From Acridotheres tristis (lineage: Eukaryota; Chordata; Aves; Passeriformes; Sturnidae), in contig CM072893.1 of NCBI GenBank assembly GCA_037013685.1, forward strand, positions 22,029,736 through 22,093,735: a stretch of 64,000 bases of DNA, read 5' to 3'. The notes beneath the pieces were generated by a model. That model had not been told where the DNA came from, ran no database searches, and saw only the letters and a program-made list of their open reading frames with translations. A program made the translations under genes and the position numbers. Below, one piece after another: positions 36,301 to 49,544 of this stretch; position 1 is the first letter of the stretch; every line of letters begins with the position of its first letter.

Positions 36301-38698
36301 TTCTTTCCTTTTTCCATCTCTAAGTCTGTGGTGTTCAATTAACCCTCTTTCTCTATCCTGGCCATGATAGCTGCAGCTTTGCAAGGCTTTACCCAGCCTT
36401 CTGGATGATGATGTGTTAAGCACTTGGTTTGTGATAACCAGTTTTCTCCTGAAATGATACCAAAAGTCTGCTGTTTTGATTTAAACTGTTTTCCAAGCAT
36501 TTTGATTAATAACAAAAGACAGTCCACTCCAAGAGAATCTAGCTGGAGGAAGCCATGAAATTTAATTCATTTTTGCAACTTAAATATATAATCAGTGACA
36601 TATGGTAATAGTAAATACAGGGGGAAATGTCGTTGTTTCAGTCAAATTTCTGCATTCAGTCAAAACCTAATAGTTGTAACATCAAACTGTATTTTCCATT
36701 GAACAGGAAATAAAGCATCATTTTTTTTCAAAGAAAATAGACATGCAATTGCATGCCTATTACATTGCTTATATAGCTTTATTTATAGCTTTCTCCATTG
36801 TTGCTATTCTAAAGGACTAACAGAAGGGAAACAGGAGGGTGAAGATACAAGGCAACACCCAGTTGCCCGTAGTAGAAAAGACAAAGATGTCTGTGCTATG
36901 AATGAATACACTTTCCCTATAGTTTTTTCTGGGCAATAAACTTCTGTGCCTGGGTTAGGCGCTCTGCACCTCGCCTCTCACTTCTGCTGACGTGCCAGCC
37001 CTTAAGCAATGCTGAGGATGAGTTCCTGTAAGGGCTCTGGAATTTATGCAGAAAGAACATTGTTTTTTCTGGGCAATGGAAGCAGGGTATTTGGTTTAAA
37101 GTCTATCTGGCATCAGCCCATTTCCTCGTCCCTCCATGAGTACAGGTCGCTGATGTACTGCTGGCCTTTCCCCCTCATTCAGTGGTGCTCTCTTCTGAGC
37201 CTCCAAATTTCGTGGTTCCTTATGGGCATTTAACTCTATTTCTACTTCATCTATTTGTCTGGTTTTCAGGTATGACCCATAATTTTCTCCTCTTGCTCTC
37301 TAGCCGTGAGTTTCATGTGTTGCTTCTGATTTCTGTAATGCACACCAACAGTTTGCAGCTTTGATGTAGCTGATTTGTCCTGTCTGTCTGTAGCAGTGCC
37401 ATGCTCAGATGTCTGGATAGAGCTGGTGATAGACAGCTTATTTGCCCTATGCAAATAAATACAGAAGACAGGGGTTTACAATTTTATCATTACCTGAAAT
37501 ATTCCAATTCTTTTCCGTCTCTCTCACTCCAGCAGCATCTCTGATTTGAGAGCATTTTGGCTGCTGTTTCTTCCCCTGAGCTCCATCTCCTCGTTGATTT
37601 CTGCACACAGTTCCTTCCTTTTTTTCATAATTGACTCGTTTGCTCCTCCAGTCTTGCACTTCATCCATCTTCTTACTTCCCCTCTCTGATCTAATTCTCA
37701 TGTCCGCTTCCTCCATTTTTGCTGCTGGAATGTAAAGCATTCCTCCAGAAAAATAGAAGGTCGCTGTCAACTTTTACCATCCCCCTCATATTCCCTCTTC
37801 CTTCACCTCTATCATCTCCCCCAGATGGTGGGACAAATACTCACTTGCATTCATTCTTTGGCTTTAAAATTGTCTTTCTTTTTCACATGATGATGTGAAA
37901 CAGGGATAATTCTACACATTTTTCTGCTGTTCAGGGCTGGGCTCAATTTGAGGAAAAAAGGTTTCCGAGGCTATTGTGGTCTTCAGGGCACTGCAGAGCT
38001 CCAGTCTCACTGCTGTGTTCTCACTCTGTATCTCTTTGACTGTGACAAATTGCTGCTGCATTTGCTGCTTCTCAAGATACGAAAGACAGAAGTGAAATCA
38101 GACCTGGCCGCTGATGAGTACAGAGAAGTTAATGGAGCCAAAGAGCATTCTCTGTCCAGGGGCATTACTGTACACTGAAGTGTTCTCAGTCATTATCTAG
38201 ATTTTTTTCTGTTTGCTGAGGAGGCACTGGGCAAAGGGGATTTCTGTGTGCTGAGATGGCACCTGGTTTGAGCCCCCAGAGCAATTCCTACAGCTTTATG
38301 GAAATCGTGTATATCAGTCTTTCAAGGACCTCAGAAGTCCTGCTGGGAGTTGAAAACTTTGGGATTCCACAAGTTCTCTCCACGCACAAATCTGCAGAAC
38401 CAGGGTACCCTGGGCTTGTAAGTATTTTTGAGACCACGCATCAGAAGTCAGATAAAGTAAAACAATAAGGCAGATTAAGGAAAACAATAAATGCTGTTTA
38501 TTCCAACGGAGTACATGGTATCTAACTTTTCACAGAACTGGAAATTGAGTTACAAAAACTGAAAAAAAAAAAAAAAATCATTGATTGGCAGCTGTTTAAA
38601 ACTCTGTTTCATCCCCCCAGTGGTGTGCCAGGTAGGGAGAGCCCACACTCAGAACCTTTATAGCACCAGTGCTTCTTTTTGTCCCTGTCCCAGCCACC

Positions 38699-38722
38699 TT
38701 TTTTTTTTTTTTTTTTTTTTTT
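38699..38722. repeat. Poly-T tract (24 nt)
   Basis: Uninterrupted T run. No target-site duplication or retrogene sequence was recognised beside it. Confidence 0.9.
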
Positions 38723-40329
38723 AAACAGGTTTCTTTATTATGCAGCTAGTGAGTACAGATTGACTCTCAAAGAAATGTTCTCTATTTTCCTATGGCTAGA
38801 TTTGGAAATACCAGCTTGTGTTCCTTTCACACTGGCAAAAATGCAAAGACAACATTGCCAACTGTGCTTTTCCTGACCAGGCTGTTGGTTTTGATCGATG
38901 CCTTGACTTTTGCACGTATGGAGGGAGGAAGCTCTCTCAGTGGGCTTGCTTTCCTCCTGCTGTGGCTGAGCTCCCTAGCCAGCCAGTCCTTCCAGCTCAG
39001 ACAGAGGTATTTGCTTTTTACAGAACTTCCCAGGTCACCTACATTAAAGAGCAATGTGTGGATACTGTATTAAATCAAGCAACTGTCCTGTGTCTGTTTG
39101 ATCAGGTTAGACATGATACATAAACATACTAGAAAATGGTTTCAGCAGTGGAGTTCAGACTGTGCAACACCCACCTTGAGGCACTGGCAGTTTTAGGAGG
39201 TTGCATTCCAGACGTTAAAGCTCTTGTAGTGAAAATTATAGACACTGCATTGCAGAAAGAGCAAAAAGTTCAGTAAAAATAATCTGTCATGCAATTGTAT
39301 GCTCTGATGATCACAGGTTTACCACATTCACTGGTCTTGCTCTTCTAAGAAATTGCCATGCCATGCTACAGGGGCCTGAAAAGAAAGTGTACTTTTGGGA
39401 AGTATGGATAACACTCTTAATTTTCACTTGCTGAATTTTCTCCTTGCTGGCTTCTTTTAGAGCTTCCATAACTCAGATTTACTTGACAGCACTACAGAAA
39501 CAGACATGGTTGATATCTTGGGAATCAAAGACATGATGATTTTTAAGGGCTGTCTAGCCTGTTTTATCCTTCCCAGCCTAATGGAGGTTTGTTTGGTACA
39601 GGACATCCTCTGATGATAATAACTTTCATCATTTATGAGCAAAGTTTATTTTTTAGTGAACTAAAAATGTTCCTCCTAAGGAGATTTCCCCCATTTTCTT
39701 TTGGGCCAATTTGTACAGCCTGAGATCTGAGTTTAGATTTCCATGGTGCTTTTTCTTCTCTCTCTCCCACTCTTTTTTTTTTTTCCCCATCTGAAGAGGT
39801 TTCCTCTGCTGAAAACCTTCAACAACTGCTCAGATCATTTACAAGAAGCACTTTCACAGGCAGTAGCTCTACAAAAGAGAGGAAAAATCGAAGTGACTAC
39901 CTATAATAATGAAGTTAAATGTAGTTTTAAGTGTTTGTGAACTGAACTGACTGAAAGGGTGCCAAATATTTTGCAAATATATACAAAAAGACAGGCCCCT
40001 GCTCTAATCAGCTTGTAAATTAAAAGGAAAGTACATTGGCAAGAGCAGAAGAGATGATATGACATGCTTTAAATAGTTTATAGGGAGCTGGAGAATTGTT
40101 GTTTATTTGGTGATGTTGGGAAAATATTTAATGTGCTTTGGTTAAGCTCTTTATAGAAATGCTTCTCCTCCCCCAGTTTTCTTTTCCAATGACTGAGCTG
40201 GAGATTAAAACCAGCAAGTTTAGAGTAGATGGAAAACGGAGAAGCCTATTTCGAAACTGACAAAACCGCGAGTAAATCTTTATAGATACTTTTTATGTGA
40301 GTCAGGCTTTCTAAAGTAATTATCGTAAT

Positions 40330-40550
40330 ATAAGAAAGGATCATCGCTTCGCCGCCCCTGCGGACGGCGAGCCAGTGTCGCAGCTGGTGTAAATAGCTGC
40401 TATCTGGTGTGCTATGTGGCTGGGGAGGAGGTGGCCGTGGGCCCCCCTTTGCGGCTTCCCGGGCCATCCTCGAGCTGCGCCGGGCGGCAGCGGCGACTCC
40501 CGGGACTCCCTGCACCTCCGCTGCTGCCCCAGCGCTCGCAGATAGCCAGT
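40330..40550. other. Isolated GC-rich island in AT-rich intergenic DNA
   Basis: About 220 bases of CpG-containing, GC-rich sequence sit abruptly inside AT-rich sequence 3 kb upstream of HPSE2. The minus strand stays open for 127 codons across it, with a plausible acceptor (TTGCTACAG at about 40570-40578), but I recognise no protein family and no clear donor. It may be a conserved enhancer or the promoter of an unannotated RNA. Confidence 0.4.
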
Positions 40551-43501
40551 TGTTAGTGTTTAAAGGTTTTCTGTAGCAAGCATACAATTTATTGAAAAAA
40601 TAGACCAACAAACAAAAAAGCCCAACCACTTTATTTTTAGATTTAACTTGCCGCTGCTGGAGTCAGACCAAAGTGGGGTGCAATTGCATTTCCGAGGACG
40701 CAGGATTGGGACAAACTCCCGGTGTTGGTTTGGAAGGCTCAAATAGGTAAATGAATATTTCCTTTAACGTCGTGTTCCCAGAATTTGGAAGGTGACTCCG
40801 GCATCTGGGAGGTTTTTTGCCTCTTTCCCTGCTGTTTAATGTTGTTGGTGATATCTCCGCAGATAAATGACTTCAGTGCATCCGGAGTTTGCGTTCAAAG
40901 CAGAGACTAATTGTGGGGAACATTTCAGAATAAACACATTTCTTTCCGAAGTAAGGAAAAAATAGATAAAAAGGAGGTTAAAGTGGATAACTTGTTTAGT
41001 TCTTGTTTGTGTTTTCCCCCCCCCTTTTACTACAGAACACACTGGAATTTCGTTTGAAAATAGAACCATCCTTGGAGGGAGACACGATACAAAATTTCGG
41101 CCTGCAATCACAACAAACACACCTGAAGCCTTGCTCACTTTTTCTGAAAGCATAGAAAAAAATTATTAATAAAGACTTCTCATACTTATTAAAAAATAAC
41201 GAGATAATTTTAAAACTCGCGTTACTCATTTGGAGATGACCCAAAAAACTGCGCAGCTTCTGAAGCGGAGGCTTTAGGTCCTGGGTCAGTTTTAAGTGCT
41301 ATTGCAAACCTCGGGAGAAGTGTTTGCAGCCGAACACAAATTTCCAGGCTTAAATTGCCTTCTTCCTGTGCTGGGATGCCAGGGCTTTGCACAGCTGAAA
41401 TTGCACAGCTCTTTTCCCCAGATCCTCTTACTTATTCCAGCGCTCAGAGCCCGCTGTCCCGGGCACCCTTTTGCTGCTCTGGGCAGCTTTTTCCCAGGCG
41501 CAGCTTGAGCCCTGCTCCCGTCTCCGCTTTGACGGGAGGGTTTCATGACAAATCCTAGTTAGCGTATTCCCTGCTCACCTCTAGCAGAGCCAGAGATATG
41601 TTTCATCCATCCTTCCCCATGCGTTACTTCTGCGGCTCCGGACCGCCGCAACCCCTGCCCAAGTGACCCGGGGCTGGCAGAGGTGGCTGCCCCTCTTGTC
41701 TTGAAACGTTTCAAGGGCAGAGAGACGGAGGGAGTGGATATTTCCACTTCAGACAGCGCTGTCCGCGGGCTTCACCGGGGCCCAGGCCCGAATGCTTCCC
41801 CTCTATGCGGGGCTCCGCCGAGCGCACCGAGCTCCGGGACTGGACGCCGGGTGACGGGGCCGCTCCCGCCGCCCCTCGGGCCCTGACCGGGGCGATCGGG
41901 ACCCGCAAGTAGCTCCGCACGGACACCGGGAGAAGCTGGAGGGGGTTCCCAAGGGCGGGGAGCCCTGCCGGGACAGCGGGCTGCCCGTGCGCTCGGAGTG
42001 CCCCCGATCCGGCTGCCCGGGCCGCTCCCGCCGGCTTCCCCGAGGGCGGCTGGCGGGTCCCCGGCGCTCGGCCCGCTCTTGCGGCGAGGTTCGTGCCTCG
42101 ATCCCGAAGCCGCGCTGCTGCCCGCAGCCCCGGCACGTCCCGTCAGCGGCGCTGAGGGTATCCGCAGGTGGGTGCCGGCTCCCCCACCGCGCCGGGCCCC
42201 TCACCAGCAGATGGTGCTGCGGCCGCCCCAGCCCCGGGGCTGCGGGGCCCCGACGGACCGCACCTGGCCCGGCTCAGCCCTCCCGCCGGCAGCGGCACCC
42301 GGGACCCTGCGTCCCGCATTGCCTGCGCGACACGGGGACTGGGGCGGGCCCGAGAAGCGGCTGCTGACGGAGAGGATGTCCGATTCGGATGGACATTCCT
42401 TGAGGCTCCCGGGATTGCCGGCAGCCGCCATCGATCCCCGGCCCGGTGCCACGACCTTGCGCCCAGAGCTGAGAACCGCAGCTGCCCGCACTTCTGCAGT
42501 GCGCCGAGCCCGGTTCGTCCTGCCCCGGTCCGTGCTGGAGGCAGAGACGGAGGACTGGCCCCGGCACGGGGCTAGTCGTCAGTGCCATCAAACTTTGCTG
42601 TCCTTTCCATCCCCAGTGCGGACGTTTCCACACCAGGTATTGCCGCCCCCTTTCCCTGCCGCTGGTCGGACACCGATGGGCAGGCGGGAAAGGGCGACCG
42701 GCGGCTCCATTCCCCATGCTCCAGTTGCCCGCAGTGCCCGACGGCCTTCGTGCGAGGACCGGCCGAGCCCCAGCTTCGGGCAGGGCGCACCGAGCATGCA
42801 GCGCCAGGGCTCCGGGGTGCTGCCGGCCCCCAGCCCCGCTGCGCCCGTCGGGTCCTGCAGAGCCACCAGCGCTCAGCCCCGAGGGCTTCGCCCAGCGCCG
42901 CGGGTCACGGCGCAGTTTGGAGCTAACTCTTTCTTTCCTCAGCTAGTGTTTGGGTTTTTTCCGGGGTGACTGCCCCCCCACCCCTTCCCCCTTTCCCCTT
43001 TCCTCAACCAGGGCCGCCCTCGCTGCCTTACCATCTCTGTAGTTCCTGCAGCCGGCTACCATCTCGGGTCCTGCTGGCCGGCTCCCGAGCTCCGGTCCCC
43101 GTCCTGAGTTCCCCGGTGTCTCAGTGTCCCGACTCTATCCCGGTTTTGCGTGGTGTGGGAGCCGAAAACGTCCGCCGGAGCCAGCGCAAAGCGAAAGTTC
43201 GGCGCTGGCGGGGCTGCGGCACGGCGGCGGGCCCCGAGCCGAGGGGGTTAAACCAGGAGCCTCCCCTTACCTTCAAAAAGTTAAAAATGTCTGGAGCCTG
43301 CATCTCTTAAAGGGGCGGTGCTGGCTGCAAGGAGTCTTGGCACCGGCTACGAGAAAGGCTGGTCAGGGGCGTGAGTTCCCCTCCACCAACACCAAAACAT
43401 TGCAAAAAAAGGCAGAGCGCCCCACACTTTAGATAAGGACAATTAGCCACCAGCGAGCCCCTGCAGACAGCGAGTTAATTAGGGGTTTCCTGCTCTCCGG
43501 C

Positions 43502-43761
43502 ATGCCCTGTCCCAGCTCTTGCCCCCCAGGGCTTTTAGCCCTGATGGCACCTGGGCTGGCCCTCATAGCCACCTTCTCGCTGCCCTCCCAGGCTGGGGAC
43601 AGGAGAGCACTGCCGGTGGAGAAACCTTCAGGTGTGAAGGGAAGAACTCTCATTCTCCTTGATGTCAACACCAAGAGCCCTGTCAGGATAATCAGTGAGA
43701 ATTTCCTCTCCCTGCAGCTGGACCCCTCCATCATTCATGATGGCTGGCTCGATTTCTTAAG
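43502..43761 (+). CDS. HPSE2: HPSE2 coding exon 1
   Basis: Encodes residues 1-86 plus two bases: signal peptide, then the conserved start of the mature protein through IIHDGWLDFL. The donor is TTAAG|GTAAGG. The start is fixed by an upstream in-frame stop at 43430-43432 with no other ATG between. Confidence 0.94.
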
Positions 43762-46700
43762 GTAAGGCAGGAGCCCCCCGGCGCCCTCCCCACGCCGCCC
43801 GCGGGGCGCCCCGGCGGCCCCGCCGCCCAGCCCTGCTGGGCTCCGCGCTGCTGGCGGCGCTTGTTGTGACGGAGGGAGCGAGGCCATGGTTTCCATTAAG
43901 ATGCACATGTTTGCAATGGAGAAAGCATTTCGGAGACTTATCAGTTATGACTGCAAAAATGTCGTGCTCCCCTCGCTCCAGCAACCGCTCCTCTGCAAAA
44001 AGCACAACACGGGGCCGAGGCAGCACGGGGGAGAAAAAAAAAATTCAAAATCAAACAAAAAACAGCAGTAGGAACGGGGCCGCCTGCCGAGCCGAGCCTT
44101 CCCCGGGTCCCGATGGGCAGAGACCGGGTGTTGGCCAGGTCTTCTGAGCCCTCCGCTCCCCGGATTTGCAGCCCCGCGCGGGGGGCAGAGCGGGGCTGCA
44201 GCTGCGCTGGGTTCCACCGGCGGTGCGGAGCGGCCGCGGCCTGGAGGCGCTGGGACGGCCAGAAAGGCTTCTCCCTGCTGGGTAAGTCGGGGAGGGAGAG
44301 CGGTTCTCCTCCGCACGCCCGCTCCGAGGGTCCTTTCGGCAGCCGGGGAAGGAGCAGGGCGAGGATGCGGGAAGGCGCGAGAGAAGCGGAGCCGGGACGG
44401 CTCCCGCTTTTCTCCCCTCCCCGGCGGCTCGGCCCGCGGCACGGTCCGTGGCGCTGAGCGCCTCTGCCTCCTGGACGCTGCTGCACTTGTCCGGAGGGCG
44501 CCGGCAGGACGGGGGGCAGCCGGGCCCGCCGGCCTCCGGGCCAGCACGGGCGGGCGGAGCGCTCCCCGCTCCAGGGCCGCGCTGCTCGGCCCGCGCAGAG
44601 CCCCGCAGCCGCTGGTACCGCGTCGCACCGCCCCGGGCGGGGCAACGGGGCCCGCCAGGACAGCGGCGGGTCCTCGAGCCCCGTGGTTCCCGGTCGTTGG
44701 CGCTCCTGGGGAAGCGAGGGCCCGGCCCGCGTTTTCCTCAGCCTTCTCTCTCTTCTCCCCAGCTCCCGGCGGCTGGTGACCCTGGCGCGGGGCCTGGCCC
44801 CCGCCTTCCTGCGCTTCGCGGGCAAGAGGACGGACTTTCTGCAGTTCCACAACGTGAAGAACCCGGCCAAGAGCCGCGGCGGGCCCGGCCCCGACTACTA
44901 CCTCAAGAACTACGAGGACGGTGAGCCCCGGGGCCGGGGCGGGGGGCGGGCGCTGCACCGGGGGGCTGCGGGAGCCGGGCGGTCCCGCTCCGCCTGTCCC
45001 GCTCTCCCCGCGCCCGCCGGGGCCGTATCGCGCCCGGGCACCGGCCAGGGGACAATTGCCGTACCCTTTCTTTCCTGAGAGAGGGAAGAGGAACTCGGCG
45101 GAGCTCGCTCCCCCAATTGCCGGTAGATTCGGCGGGTGTCGGCCCCCGGGAACAAAAGACCAGCACCGGGCAATGGGAGTTTTCATATTCCCCCTCCCCG
45201 CTGCGTCCTCCGTCTCCCTCTGCCCCCGAGCCCCGGGCGGACAGCGCCGGCCGCAGAAGGGATTTTGCCGCGGCTGCAGGCGGGGGCCAGGCACCGGAGT
45301 CCCGGGATGCCTGTGCACGCCCCGTCCCTCGCTTCTCCCGCGGCTCTCCAGCCCTGCCTTTCCCCACGGACCTCGCCGCTGTGCGCGTTTCTGTGCCCGC
45401 CGCAGCCCCTGGGGCTCCCCGCTGCCCCTCCGCGCTTGGTGCTCGCTCGGGGCTGTTCCCCCTTCGAACCGCTCGGCCATCCGAGTTCTTTCCAAAGTCA
45501 CTGCCTGGCCCCTGCCTTTCCGCTGTTCCCTTCTTCATCGTCTGCCCTTCTCCACATCGGACCTCAGTACACAAAAGGCTTTCACCTTTCGTGGCTCGTA
45601 ATTCACACAAAGAAACTGCGTAGAAAATTTAGGGCTGTATTTCCATCCTAAGGCATTTCTTTTAAGAAGCAAAATACCACGTCCACATGCAAGAATTTAT
45701 TGATTTTTCTCTCTTGCTTGGTTTGTTTCTTTTTTTAGAGAAACAAGCTTTTTTTTTTGTTTCCTACTCAACGACTTACAAAAATTAGTTTAAGATTTTT
45801 CCATAAGTAATTTTGAAGGCCAATTAATGCCAGACTGATCCCACTGGGCAGGTCTGTGCAACAGAGGAAATTTTGCAGAGATCTAGTCAGCAGCAGTCCT
45901 GAATGGAAAAAGCAGATGCATTTGCCAGTTTTCTGATGGCTCTCACTCCTGCTGTTTCCCTACATAACATCTCTGAGATAAATATCTTTCTATTCCCACA
46001 CGCAGGCAGGTGGGTAAGTTTTTGTGCTCCATCTTTCACTTGGTCTCTTAGCTGGGGCAATTTCGATGTTATTCTTTGTTTTTCTTCTTGTAACAAATCT
46101 CAGTTGAAGGGTTTGTTGTAAGCTGTGCCTGCTGAGATGCACTTCAGGAAAAAATGCTGACCATAGTTGCCGCAGACACCTTGTACAGTAGAAATTAAGT
46201 GTTGTGCATAAAATTGTGGATGGGACTCATACAAAACATTTGTAAGAATAAATTTTCCCACCTTCCATATTTCAACAATTTGCAGGAGAGAAAGAGAACT
46301 TACTTATTAAATGTCTTCACTACAGTTTTCATGTTAAGTAAGGACTGAAATATTTTTTTTCACTTTTCCTCGTGGCAATAAAATTGAAATGTAGCAGCCT
46401 TCAAAATGAAGCTTTTCATAGAAGTTGTAACCACAGGTCTTAACTTTTCATCACTTAAATATGGAACAGGACCATTGTGAATGTGGATGAAGGAAGGGGA
46501 AGACACATGTGGTGTGTATCAAGCATTGGTGTAAATCAGAAAGGTGTGGTAAAAGGGATTTCCTGCCTGGAAGCAAAGCTCTCGTATTTGTTCTTAAGAT
46601 CTGTGTGCAAACTCCGGGGTCATGGAGTTTCACCCTATTTGGATAAGGGCTAGAGTTGCTAGTAGCTCGCAACCATTTGTGCTGAGGCTGCACTTAGTGC

Positions 46701-49497
46701 TTCACTAGAGGGATCCAGTTCTCCAAAATAAAATCCTGATGCCACCACAGCTCTTTGCCCTGCTGTCCTGGCTATGAGCAGCCACCTTCTCCATTTGGTC
46801 CCATTTTTGTTCCCCATCTGTGGCTCACCCAGGACATGCAGTTTGCTCTTGCTGATAAGGATGTACAGCCTCAACAGACTGCACAGAAAAACGATGGCAA
46901 TCAGCACCTGAGCATGGGGGAAGCCAATAAGCATCCTGCTAGGTACCCTTCCTTCTCCCCAAGCTGTCTGGGGTGGTTGGAGTTGTTTTCTATGTCCATG
47001 GGCTTTTATATGTCCAGTACCTATTTTCTGAAATTTCTTATAATGGTATGGAAGTGGGCAAGATCTTCTTGGGCTTGTTTAGTTAAAAAAGTCAGAAAAC
47101 ATTTAACAGAGAAATCCATGAATTTTAAAGTCTTATGCAGCACCCTAGTGATTTTTAGTGCCATGACAAGTGATTATCGTTTTTTGCCATTTCTGCCTGT
47201 GGGTGCACACAGACTCCAGGCCTGTGCCCAGAGAGTCTGGGTTCTCTTTGCAGTCCCCATGGATGTTCCTGTGCCTTGTGTTCCTCTAGGCTGCAGCAAC
47301 TCACAGAATGCAGGACTGAGAGGTGAAGGGCACGTGTGCAAGATTGCTCAGAGAACTGCAGTTACAAGTGAGTGACTGTGAGTGGTGTTCACATCACAGG
47401 CAGCTGCACCCCACTGTGTGCTCACAGGCCACACTGGTGTGGCCCTCAGGCATTCAGATGGGAGGCAGCAACAGCAACAGGGCTGCTCTGCATCACCCTT
47501 CATGGATCCTGTGACCATGCTTGCTAAGGTTGTAATGAATCTCCATACAAAGATCTTTTTCTATATATTCCCCTCTGCTACCCTGGTGCTCTTCAGAGCA
47601 GGTACTACTCACCATTCCCTTTGTTGGTTTTTCCTGTCTCTGTGGGGCTCTGGCTTCCTGACTGTCAGACCTCCTCAGAGATTCACCTTACTCTTCCCCT
47701 GTACTTAAAATTGCATTTGATTCCCTTTTAAATGGTCTGAACTAGGTACTCCACCTTCTGAATATTACTTTTACCTGGGTTTGCCTTTGGGCTCACCAAC
47801 CCATTTTTTCCCACGTCTTTCTTTCACAGAGAGTATGGGTTTTCTCTGATGGTAGTAATAGTTGCCTTTGACTTGTATCTAAAATGTACTTAGTTTTCCT
47901 GAAATAAGGTGTCTTCTTTAGGTTTCAGGGTAACTCATTTCTCCTTCAGATTTTTCCTGGAAACACAGACCTGGAAGTATTGTGTGTTACCGGTGGTGTA
48001 TGATACCTTTCCTTTGTATGTGTGGACAGCTTCATCCCAGTCTAAACCATTCGGTTTGGGTAGCAAAGGTAACAAAGTGGTGCATGCTCTATGGTTACTG
48101 CCTGTGATGCCCATGAAGAGGGTGCATGTGGCAATTTGTTTCAGCACTGCATATAAAACTGGCACAGCAATTTCATCACTTGCTGGCTGATTTGTCAGTA
48201 CCTGACAGGGCAACTCCCAAAAGTGGATGCCTATGATAGATGGTCTTGGTGAGCCATGCATAGGGTGTGCAGTCGCTGTTGATGGCAGCATGGCTATAGC
48301 TACCTCCTGGACTTTGCTAAATATTAATAGGTCATCTAACGTGTTATATTAACACCCCACTTATGTGGCACACCGGGTGGCTTCCATCCCATGCAGCCCC
48401 TACTTTGGATGGTCGGTCCTGGTGTTCCCCTTTTTGGATAAGGCATTGGCCAGCCTGAGGTTTGTTAGAAACAGAAACTCAGTTTAATGAATGTCAGGCT
48501 CTGTGGTACCAGGAGGTGGGGCTGTGCCGGAGACTTTTTGACATTTTATGATCAAGAGCTATAACGTTTTTAGCCTGCGACTTTTCCCTCCCTTAAATGG
48601 TGTTTCTCTGCATGTGCCCTGCTGAGTTAGTTTTTTCTTCCCTAGCTGTGCTCTGCGTTGTGTTGTGTTATCTGGAGATGTGTTCCTGTGCTGCCATAGG
48701 CAGAGGTCTGATTCCTGGGCAGGTACCAAGATGTAAAGGTTCATGCTCAGTCTATGTAGTAGGTCTGCTTCTCCTTTTGCTGTTGGGTCTCCTAACGAGC
48801 AATCTGTTCAGCCTGTCCTTTCAACTGCTTCACATGTGCCAAGAACCAGTTGGGTCTGAGGAATGGGACAACAAGAAACACTGGTCTCTAGGAGAACAGG
48901 TTTGAGCAGCTCCTCTTTGGAGCAAAGGCATGGGTTGTTGTCAGTATAAAACCTCTTCCGAAGTTGAGTTTGCTAAAACCTGACTTGCCTGCTGTCCTGG
49001 AGCTTGGTGTTGGAGTGTTATGTGTGTGTGGAGTCCTGGTCTTGTTTCATCAGGAGATGCTGCAGGTCTCAGTGCCTGAACCTAGAGCCCATCTTGGAAG
49101 CTCCTTGCTGGTGCTCCAGTATGAGTTTGGTGGGCTAATGTGGAGCCTCCTCACCTGCAGGGTGAGCCTCGGCTGCCTCTCACCTCAAAGCCACAGTGTC
49201 AGCTTTGGACAACCTGTGGTGACATAGACATTGCTATAGCTTCCCCCTGTGCAAGTGTGCTTCTCTCTCCTGTGCTCCAGCCTTTTTTAGACTTTTGTAG
49301 CCTTTTTATGGCCGAGAAGAGACCAAAGGACACTTTGTGTGGCCCTGTGTGGGCCATGGGAGGGAGAGGGGAAGGGGACTGCATTTGCATGCTGTAGGTA
49401 GTGCATCAAAGAAGTTTCTAAGCTGCAGTGTGTATGGACAACACATTTCAAAAATACGCTTTTAATTGCTGATAAGTTGCTTCCTTCTATTTTATCT

Positions 49498-49544
<47 letters not shown>

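Larger units (their letters stand above)
33081..41600. other. Intergenic DNA between divergent CNNM1 and HPSE2
   Basis: No supported coding gene. It contains a (TTTG)n run at 33294-33312, poly-T/poly-A tracts (33775-33791, 38563-38578, 38699-38722), a pyrimidine-rich stretch at about 37500-37830, and a small GC-rich island at about 40330-40550 set in AT-rich DNA. It could hold shared or separate enhancers for both genes. Confidence 0.6.
41600..45560. promoter_or_regulatory. HPSE2: Broad CpG island over HPSE2 promoter and exons 1-2
   Basis: Almost 4 kb of GC- and CpG-rich DNA runs from about 1.9 kb upstream of the HPSE2 start codon through coding exon 2. The long open frames on both strands here are a consequence of few stop codons at high GC, not evidence of genes. 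Broad islands of this kind are typical of developmentally regulated genes. The transcription start is probably between about 42900 and 43480, which is inferred. Confidence 0.7.

Noticed and set aside
41998..42969. A 323-codon plus-strand open frame upstream of HPSE2.
   Set aside because: It is promoter-island DNA with low-complexity codons. It is not in phase with HPSE2 through any convincing donor.
43945..45501. A 518-codon minus-strand open frame over HPSE2 intron 1, exon 2 and intron 2.
   Set aside because: It is antisense to a real exon in a CpG island and its composition is Arg/Pro/Gly-biased. No family is recognisable.
49500..49541. The 42-nt poly-T as the tail of a processed pseudogene.
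   Set aside because: No gene-like sequence or target-site duplication is visible next to it, so it is left as a homopolymer.
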